From Chamaesiphon sp. 336R_metabinner_41 (GTDB lineage Bacteria; Cyanobacteriota; Cyanobacteriia; Cyanobacteriales; Chamaesiphonaceae), in contig JANYDE010000010.1 of NCBI GenBank assembly GCA_025359915.1, positions 1 through 53,797 of the forward strand: 53,797 nt of DNA. Reading direction: 5' to 3'. The translations under genes and the position numbers were made by a program. The notes under the pieces were generated by a model, which had not been told where the DNA came from, did no database searches, and was given only the letters and a program-made list of their open reading frames with translations. The first letter of the stretch is position 1. The number at the start of each line of letters is the position of its first letter. Below, piece after piece: positions 33,943 to 41,400 of the stretch.

Positions 33943-34902
33943 CTAAGGGCGTTGGATGATTTCTTCGTGAACGCGACGTTTCGCTTTCTTATCGACTCCA
34001 ATCAACCGCACGTACTCACCCTCGTGATCGCTCAGACAAGCTTCGAGTTCCGAAATCGCATCTTGAATCCGAGTAGCCGAAACTGGCTTACAAGTGTGCC
34101 AAGAACTGCTCCGAAAGCGACGTAGGTCGGCATGTTCGGTACTGATTTGGTAGCTGTTTTCCAGCAGACGACGAACCGATGCGACGATTTCCGAACTGAG
34201 GGAAGTTTTGACACTACCAGCCGCAGTTGCGGTACCAAATGAACTATTGAAGGAGGTAGCACTAGAACCGCCTGTACTGAGCGTAACTGGCTCACCTGGC
34301 TTGTGAATCAAAAGTTCGGTGACACGGCGACGAGCAGTCGTATCGATGCCAATCAGACGAACATAGTCATTTTCATGTTCGGCGACCAAATTGGTTAATA
34401 ATGAGATCGCTTCATTTTCCCGACCACCTTGATAAGATGGACCACTAGTCCAAGATGTAGCGCGATAGCGACGAGCGTCCGCAAACTCAGTCCCAATTCT
34501 GAAGCCCTGATTTAGTAGTTGTTTGACGATTTGAGCGACATCGCCGCCGCCACCGTTACCGCCACCATTACCATTGCTTGCAGCGGCAACACTTCCACCA
34601 CCAGCACTCTTCGACTTACTGACTTGAGTCACCGCACCGTCAGGACGCTGAATCATCAGTTCTAATGTCCGCGTGCGCGTTTTGGTATCGACACCGAGGA
34701 TTTGGACATACTTACCTTGATTCTCGTCCAGCACAGCCGTAATGCTTGCTAATACAGCACTTTCACCACCTTGGGCGATGGGCGCACTAGTCCAAGAACC
34801 ACTACGGAAACGACGAGCATCAGCGTATTCCAAACCGACGCGATTGCCTTGGCTTAATAAACGACGAATTTCTTGGCGGACGCTATCACTAATATTACTC
34901 AT
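33943..34902 (-). CDS. Stand-alone triple SSUL-domain protein (CcmM35-like scaffold)
   Basis: The 319-residue protein consists only of three Rubisco small-subunit-like (SSUL) domains at about 3-88, 119-203 and 233-319. Each has the signature YADARRFRSGSWTS / FADARRYRATSWTS / HADLRRFRSSSWHT and the end VDxKxRxRxxELxIQRP. Gly/Asn- and Ser/Thr-rich linkers join them. There is no carbonic-anhydrase domain. This is the domain plan of CcmM35, which other cyanobacteria make by internal translation of ccmM and which condenses Rubisco through multivalent binding. Here it has its own gene between ccmL and ccmN, in addition to full-length ccmM. Its only cysteines are Cys271 and Cys289 in SSUL3, 18 residues apart. 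I infer a dedicated Rubisco condensing scaffold. Confidence 0.9.
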   Translation of the reverse strand: MSNISDSVRQEIRRLLSQGNRVGLEYADARRFRSGSWTSAPIAQGGESAVLASITAVLDENQGKYVQILGVDTKTRTRTLELMIQRPDGAVTQVSKSKSAGGGSVAAASNGNGGGNGGGGDVAQIVKQLLNQGFRIGTEFADARRYRATSWTSGPSYQGGRENEAISLLTNLVAEHENDYVRLIGIDTTARRRVTELLIHKPGEPVTLSTGGSSATSFNSSFGTATAAGSVKTSLSSEIVASVRRLLENSYQISTEHADLRRFRSSSWHTCKPVSATRIQDAISELEACLSDHEGEYVRLIGVDKKAKRRVHEEIIQRP

Positions 34903-34949
34903 ATCTTCGATTCCGAATTAAATCATTAATAACTTCAATAAATAATTTC

Positions 34950-35249
34950 TTATCGCGCATCTCGTTTGCTGTATGTCAAATCATTACCCACCGCAACTGT
35001 ATCCACGATCGCCACAATTAGCGCATCGACGGGATAATGGTCTTTACTGGAGACTTGACGCGCAGCACTACCCAGACTCACTAAAACTACTTCTGTTAAA
35101 CCTGCGCCCACACAGTCGGCGGCGACCTCATATTCTGGCAGGTCATTACCTGCCGCATCTAGCATTTGCACGAGCAAAAACTTAGTTCCAGTCAAACTCG
35201 GCTCTTTGTGGGTACTGACCACAGTACCCAATACTTTTGCTAGCTTCAT
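34950..35249 (-). CDS. ccmL: Carboxysome shell vertex protein CcmL
   Basis: CcmL is a 99-residue BMC-P protein that forms the pentamers closing the shell vertices. It matches the family in length and motifs: MKLAKVLGTVVSTHKEPSLTGTKFLLVQ, YEVAADCVGAGLTEVVLVSLGSAAR and PVDALIVAIVDTV. The gene lies 7 nt after ccmK1, so the two are co-transcribed. The SSUL-only gene starts 47 nt after its stop. No unusual residues were seen. Confidence 0.96.
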   Translation of the reverse strand: MKLAKVLGTVVSTHKEPSLTGTKFLLVQMLDAAGNDLPEYEVAADCVGAGLTEVVLVSLGSAARQVSSKDHYPVDALIVAIVDTVAVGNDLTYSKRDAR

Positions 35250-35256
35250 TTAGCTA

Positions 35257-35607
35257 TTAGCGGCGGCTACCCATTGCCAAAGGACCTGGACCATTTAAAC
35301 TGTCGCGGAACTTCTCTACATCTTCGGTGTAGTTCATAGGCAATACGTACTCTAAGTTCTCGTGCGGACGAGCAATGATGTGAGTGGACAATACTTGTCC
35401 GCCATTAACGCGCTTAACAGACTCAACACCTGCGGCTACGGAAGCTTGAACTTCAGATACATCACCACGAACGATTACAGTTACGCGACCGCTACCAATT
35501 TTTTCGTAGCCAACTAAAGTGACACGAGCGGCTTTGACCATAGCATCAGCAGCTTCAACAACTGCGGGAAAGCCCAAGGTTTCAATCATTCCAACTGCAA
35601 TAGACAT
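35257..35607 (-). CDS. ccmK1: Carboxysome major shell protein CcmK1
   Basis: This 116-residue BMC-H protein forms the hexameric facets of the shell. It is nearly identical to the neighbouring CcmK2 over residues 1-101 (differences at 11 and 71 only). It then carries a longer tail ([15 protein letters not shown]), the usual distinction of CcmK1. Motifs are [22 protein letters not shown] and the pore loop EKIGSGRV. It is 53 nt from ccmK2 and 7 nt from ccmL, clearly within one transcript. Confidence 0.95.
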   Translation of the reverse strand: MSIAVGMIETLGFPAVVEAADAMVKAARVTLVGYEKIGSGRVTVIVRGDVSEVQASVAAGVESVKRVNGGQVLSTHIIARPHENLEYVLPMNYTEDVEKFRDSLNGPGPLAMGSRR

Positions 35608-35660
35608 TATTCAGTGACTCCTAAATTTTCTAGTTAATCTAATTATTTAGCAAAAGTAGC

Positions 35661-35969
35661 CTAAACGCGGAATTTTTCTACGTCTTCGGTGTAGTTCATA
35701 GGCAATACGTACTCCAGGTTCTCGTGAGGACGTGCAATGATGTGAGTCGATAAAACTTCGCCACCATTGACGCGTTTCACGGATTCTACACCTGCTGCCA
35801 CAGAAGCTTGTACTTCAGAGACATCACCACGGACAATGACAGTTACCCGACCGCTGCCGATTTTTTCGTAGCCAACTAATGTGACCCGTGCGGCTTTGAC
35901 CATGGCATCAGCAGCTTCCACAACAGCAGGAAAACCTTTGGTTTCAATCATTCCCACGGCAATAGACAT
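35661..35969 (-). CDS. ccmK2: Carboxysome major shell protein CcmK2
   Basis: The 102-residue BMC-H protein is the canonical main shell hexamer subunit of beta-carboxysomes. [50 protein letters not shown] is the expected sequence, with the KIGS pore loop. An AAGGA ribosome-binding site lies 8-9 nt before the ATG. A 429-nt spacer separates it from ccmM upstream, so a promoter for the K2-K1-L-SSUL-N run is likely there. Confidence 0.96.
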   Translation of the reverse strand: MSIAVGMIETKGFPAVVEAADAMVKAARVTLVGYEKIGSGRVTVIVRGDVSEVQASVAAGVESVKRVNGGEVLSTHIIARPHENLEYVLPMNYTEDVEKFRV

Positions 35970-36398
35970 ATATTTTTCGTCCTTAGAGTAATTTTGTAGT
36001 CAACGACTTGCGCGTGTATTCGCGCCCAATCGATATTTATATAGAACACACCAATTTTTCTATAGATTTTATCTATGAAAAACCGAATACTTATATATTC
36101 GCTAAGGTCAAGCATAGACTGATACGTGACGCTTTGGCAATATAAGCAACAATTTTATTTTGTTAATTCACACATCAGAATATTTTATGTGCGAGACTGG
36201 GGATCGACAGTGCTTAGGATTAGCTAATTTCGATCGATTTCCACTAAAAATTCCTTCCTTAAAAGCTACGGTGTATACACAAGTTATTTGAGTTGCTGCG
36301 GAGATCTTTACCCCACCCCAGCCCTCCCCTTTCTAAGGGGAGGGAGTAAGAGCAAGCTTTTATACACGGTAGCTCCTTAAAGGAGGGATTTTCTCCGC
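35970..36398. promoter_or_regulatory. Spacer between ccmM and ccmK2: probable ccmK2 promoter and hairpins
   Basis: This 429-nt gap holds no gene. Near ccmK2, on the minus strand, are an ATAGAT-AAA-ATCTAT hairpin (36061-36077), an AT-rich TCTATATAAAT block (about 36036-36046) that could be a -10 region, and GCGCG...CGCGC (about 36010-36028). Nearer ccmM are a CTCCTT-A-AAGGAG hairpin (36373-36385) and a CTCCCC...GGGGAG hairpin (about 36326-36345) of the composite repeat family. They may terminate ccmM transcripts. Confidence 0.5.
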
Positions 36399-38072
36399 CT
36401 ATTTCACTGGACGGTGAACGACTTTCTCCGCCACACGCTTCTTGGCTTTTTGGTCTACGCCGATGACGCGGACGTAGGACTTTTGGCGATCCCGAACGAT
36501 CAATTCCAGGGATCTGACGATTTCGGCGGCGTTGTTACCAGCGACTTGTCCGCCAGTTTCCCAGGCGTTGCTCTTGTAGCGACGTTCGTCAGCAAATTCG
36601 GTGAAAATTGCACAACCTTGGGTGGCTAATCGAGAGATAGTTTCGATCGCATCTAGGGCTAAAACCGAGCTGGTGGTGTTGGGCTGAGTGGTCTTGGTGC
36701 CAGTGCTGAAGCTACTGTTGGAACCATTATTGCTGCTGCTATTGGAGCTACCAGATTGACCTGGACGATGGACGATTTGCTCGGAGACCCGACGCTTGGC
36801 AACAGGATCTACACCGATCGCGCGAACATAGTCGTTAGGATAGTTAGCAATACAGTCAGAAATTGCGGCTAAAATTGCACTTTCGGATTGAGATTCAATG
36901 GCGTAGCTATTCCAAGAGCTAGTTTGGAAGCGACGTTTGTCGGCACGTTCGATCGCGATTTTACAGCCTTGGTTGATGAGTTGACGAACAATTGTGGTTA
37001 GATCGGCACTCGCACCGCTGGAGCTAGCAGGGCTTACAGCATGGCTCGAACTAGGTTGACTGAATGAAGTGCTGACGCTGCGAACTTCAGACTGCCCTGG
37101 GCTGTCTGTGGGGCGTTGGATGATGGTTTCGAGTACCCGTCGTTTGGCATTGGTATCGATCCCGATCAACCGAACATATTCGCCGCTATGGTCTTGTAAG
37201 CAACTTTCGAGCTGCTTTAATAATTCACCTTCATTGTTGGTATTAAAAGACGCGCAGCTAGTCCAAGAACTGGTCTGAAAGCGACGTTTGTTGGCATGTT
37301 CAGTACCAACTTGGTATCCTTGGGCAATCAGGCTGCGGACGCTACTAATCACGTCTGGGTGGAGACGGGAATTCTGGCTATTTTTTTGTTGCAGTGGCAG
37401 ATCTAGGGTGGTGGGACCAGCGACAGATGAAGCTGCTGCATTAGCACTCTGGATATCTGCCACACACACAACATCATCGACACAGTGATAGCCAGAACGT
37501 AAAGAATCGTTAATGCTAATGATATGAGCGGCGAATTTCTTATCGTCAGGCTGTACTTCTGACAAGCGATCTGCTTGCTGCTGACTGGTAATGATTGCGC
37601 CTGAAGGCACATATTTTCCAGGCGGAATTTCGACATCCTGAATCAGGGCGTGCATCATCACCACACAACCATGACCGACCTTAGCATTAAATACCGTGGA
37701 ACGAAAGCCAATAAAGCAGTCGTTGCCCACATATGCAGGGCCGTGAATCAGTGCCATGTGGGTAATAGAACTGTTATTACCAATCCAGACAGAGTAAGGC
37801 GTACCATCATCGCCAGTCACTCGCCCTTGCTCTAGTCCGTGGATGACTGCGCCATCTTGAATATTAGTATTCGATCCGATCGAAAAAGGATTGCCTTCAT
37901 CGGCGCGAATCGATATCCCTGGCGCGATCATCACATTTTCACCGATCCGCACATCACCGATGATGTTGGAAAAAGCGTGAACGTATGCGGTATGGTGAAT
38001 CTTTGGCTCTGCCAAGTTCTGCGACCACGGTGTGGGCGGGGCGGCGGTAGCATTACTCCGAACTACTGTCAT
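36399..38072 (-). CDS. ccmM: Carboxysome scaffold CcmM (gamma-carbonic anhydrase + 3 SSUL domains)
   Basis: CcmM organises Rubisco and recruits CcmN and carbonic anhydrase. The 557-residue protein has an N-terminal gamma-CA left-handed helix (about 20-205). Its zinc ligands are His78, His105 and His110, and it has a Cys197/Cys203 pair equivalent in spacing to the activating disulfide of active CcmM carbonic anhydrases, so it is probably enzymatically active. Three SSUL domains follow (about 239-322, 357-437, 470-555). SSUL1 carries Cys273 and Cys291, 18 apart as in redox-switched SSUL1 of Synechococcus. No ATG lies between the two parts; only GTG codons near 201-204 could start a short form, and no Shine-Dalgarno is evident. 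The gene is displaced to upstream of ccmK2. Confidence 0.95.
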   Translation of the reverse strand: MTVVRSNATAAPPTPWSQNLAEPKIHHTAYVHAFSNIIGDVRIGENVMIAPGISIRADEGNPFSIGSNTNIQDGAVIHGLEQGRVTGDDGTPYSVWIGNNSSITHMALIHGPAYVGNDCFIGFRSTVFNAKVGHGCVVMMHALIQDVEIPPGKYVPSGAIITSQQQADRLSEVQPDDKKFAAHIISINDSLRSGYHCVDDVVCVADIQSANAAASSVAGPTTLDLPLQQKNSQNSRLHPDVISSVRSLIAQGYQVGTEHANKRRFQTSSWTSCASFNTNNEGELLKQLESCLQDHSGEYVRLIGIDTNAKRRVLETIIQRPTDSPGQSEVRSVSTSFSQPSSSHAVSPASSSGASADLTTIVRQLINQGCKIAIERADKRRFQTSSWNSYAIESQSESAILAAISDCIANYPNDYVRAIGVDPVAKRRVSEQIVHRPGQSGSSNSSSNNGSNSSFSTGTKTTQPNTTSSVLALDAIETISRLATQGCAIFTEFADERRYKSNAWETGGQVAGNNAAEIVRSLELIVRDRQKSYVRVIGVDQKAKKRVAEKVVHRPVK

Positions 38073-38448
38073 TATCTAAAATTTCCTTATATAAATTACC
38101 TTGCGACTACCCAGCCGCTCGACGGCGTTGGGTTTTGCGAACTTTGACCCAACCTACGCAAGTTATTTAATGTACTGTTTTGTACTGTTTTGAGTGGCAG
38201 TAAGTGTCGGTTAGATGTTTACGGACGCAGAAAAACGGAAGTTTTTGCCAATCGCAGTCAAAACTTGACATATTTTAATAGGTCGTAAAGTCTAAGGTCG
38301 CACGAACTCTACCATCAACAATACAGTTTAGGGGTTCTGTTTGGCAATATAGTATACAATTATTGTTTTCGATTTTCCCTATAAGCTGGGCTAATCAGAT
38401 GGGAGATGGGAGATGGGAGAGTAAAAGGACGCTGGCGTTCACTATTCA
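38073..38448. other. Spacer upstream of ccmM, with STRRs
   Basis: This 376-nt gap must contain the ccmM promoter. I see a GTTGGGTTT...ACCCAACC inverted repeat (about 38123-38155), a doubled TGTACTGTTT (38172-38191) and, at the far end, three GATGGGA units (38398-38418). No regulator site (LysR-type TTA-N7-TAA) could be assigned with confidence. Confidence 0.4.
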
Positions 38449-38474
38449 CTAAACCACTAAACCACTAAACCACT
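38447..38474. repeat. STRR octamer CACTAAAC x3.5
   Basis: This is the reverse complement of the AGTGGTTT octamer at 3423. It overlaps the 3' end of the large kinase gene and encodes its last residues (WFSGLVV) and stop. Confidence 0.95.
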
Positions 38475-41400
38475 GATCTTGGCTGAGTGGGAAGACAAAT
38501 GGCAGATCTCCACAGGGTAAATCGACGGTAAATCGACTACCAACACCGATCTCGCTGGTGACACCGACTCTCCCACCGTGCAAATCGACTAGCTCTCGGA
38601 TGAGATTCAATCCCAATCCAGTACCCTGGGCGGTGCGGCTCAAGGCACTATCAATTTGGACAAAGGGTTTAAATAATCGATCGAGATTTTCTGATTCGAT
38701 GCCGATTCCGTTATCAGTTACTGCAATTTGGATCCAAGCATGATTCTCAGCGACGACATGTGCCACTTCCAAGACGATTAGACCATTTTCTGGCGTGAAT
38801 TTGACAGCATTGCTAAGTAAATTAATCAAAACTTGACAAATCCGGCGTTCATCTACTAGTAAATCTGGCAGATTGGGAGGAATATTTATGACTATTTGAA
38901 TTCGTTTTTTCAGAGCCTGCGGTTCGACAAATAAGCTGCTGGTGTGGCAGAGCTGACTGATATTAGTTAGGGTGCAATCTAACTCTAGTTTTCCAGCTTC
39001 CATTTTTGCCAGATCGAGAATATCATCGATCAATCCTAGCAAATGTGTGCCACTACGATCGATTACTTGGAGGCAGCGGAGTTGTTGTGGATTGAGATCT
39101 CCATATACTTGTTCGATTAAACCTTCCGACATCCCCAAAATTGCATTTAGCGGTGTACGGAGTTCATGACTCATGTTATTGAAGAAACTTGTTTTGGTGC
39201 GCTCGGCTGATTCAGCTAATTCTTTAGCTGCTTTGAGTTCGATCGTGCGTTCTTCAACTCGTTGTTCAAGCAGGTCAACTGATGATTGTAATTCGGTATA
39301 GAGCTTGGCATTTTCAATGCTGATTGCTGCTTGGGCGACGAGAACTTGGAGTGTTTCGACTCGATCGTCAGTAAAGGATCCAGTCGTAAGTTGATTTTCC
39401 AAATATAAGATGCCAATCAATTTACCTCGATCTATAATCGGCAGACATAAAACGCTTTTGGGTTGATTTTCTTGGAGATAAGCATCTCCGGCAAAATCGA
39501 TAGATTGAGTCGCATCAACTAACAGAATTGGCTCTAAGCTATTTAGCACCTTATTGATCAAATTAATCGCAACATCGGTACTCAGATCGAAAGAAGTTGG
39601 TGATAAGAACTGGGCTTGCGTTCCAAGTGTTACTCTAGCGACTACTTGTAAATTTGTTTCTGCTTTAAGCAGTAAAATACACTTATCAGCTCCACCATTT
39701 GTAATAATAATATCTAAGAGATTGACAATCGTCTGATCGAGATTTACTTCTTGAGAAATAGTTTGGGAAGCTTTGAGCAAGCTAGCAAAATCCAACGATT
39801 TTGGGTCACAACTCACAGAACTTCCAATCGCATTCTTGTTTGTGCCAACAACATTTATGGAAGCTGAATCTAGGATAGACGAAAGGAGTTGAGGATAGAG
39901 TGCGGCTAAATGTTCTATCTTTGCGATCGCACCCCATCGATCGTAACAGTAATATGCCTCTATCATATAAACCTGGGCTATTTGTTCTTTGCCCCAGCCC
40001 AGATAAAACTTCGCGGCTAATTCGTTTGCTAATGCTTCTTCATGGACAAATTGATGTTTCTTGGCACCAGCAATTGCTCGATCGTAATGTTCAATAGCTG
40101 CGGCTTTCTTTCCGAATACCCGTTGCTTTTCAGCTTCAATCAAATCCCATTTGTGGAGATGATTCATTGGGGTCTCTTGTGCCCATTTATAGACTTCAGC
40201 TTGATAAATTTCGACTTGGGACAAACTTAAAAATCGATCCTGTTCGGGCTGATTGTCAGAAAGTGTTGTGCGCGTCAAAGCTGCATAAAAATTGAACATA
40301 GGCACCAAGATCATGCCTGTTACTGCTGGTAAATACGGTTCGCATTGCGTAATATTTTCTAGAGCAGCCTTGTACTCATCAAATAAATAAGCCAGCATCA
40401 ATTTATAGCTGTAGACAAAAGCGATAGCAATAAATTCACCATCTTGATGATGTCTAGGAATCATCATGTTTTCATCGTAAGCAGTGCCAATTAAACAATC
40501 TGGTTGACTTTCTCTCACCATTAAATTTATTGCTACCTGTCGCTTCATCGATAGATAAGCCTGAGCCGAATATTGTTTGAGCCGTTCTAACTCAATAGCA
40601 TATAGTGATATTTCCCGTTCCCAAGTATGCAGTTCAACTCCGCAGATCAGGTTTGCATCAAAGTAACAAGAACTGCTATAGCCCATAGCGAGAAGATCCC
40701 CAGATTCTCTGCTAGCGGTGTAAGCACATTTCAATATTGAGATAGTAGATCGAATTGATTCTCGGCGATGCTGAATCCAAGTAGCAAATAAAAATGAAAT
40801 TCTACCCTGAAACTCTCTAGCATTCAAAGAATCGACTAACGCCAGTGCTATTTTACCAAAACGATATCCCGTCTCAGGCTCTCCAAACAGAGCACTCAGC
40901 ACAAAGCCACAATTAACATAGCCCATGGCGGATGCAGGTATATTACCAAACTGGATTGACAGACTCACCATTTTAAAACTCAAAATGGGTAATAGGCTCG
41001 GTTTCACATTAAAAATAGGTGCGCTCAAATCGGCTAGCAGCTCCATTGTTAGCTGTGCCTGAAGATTCTCCAGCGGAGAGGCTATTGCTCCGCTACCGCC
41101 AATGCTCATTGTAGGTAAATTCAACAGATCTTCAATTTGTTGATGTTGAAGTTTGCGCTTGAGAATATCCAGTGCCTCGGCTGTCTTAGCTTCATTGGGT
41201 GTGGTGGGAAGTTCAAATCCCAATTGAGAAAGTACTATTGCGCCTCTGGAGATCGCTTCCTCCCCTCTACCGTTGGCGGTAAGAGCAGCGATTTGGATTC
41301 TGTAGATACTAACTGTCTCCAGAATCGTTCGTGCCGATCGCAATACTAGCATTGAAATCTCTTCCATTCGCTCTAGATTGCCTTCCAAATAGGCAGCTTC

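Noticed and set aside
38281-38360. Possible CcmR/CmpR (LysR) site upstream of ccmM
   Set aside because: TTA-N7-TAA-like words are frequent in this AT-rich stretch, and none stands out by position or symmetry.
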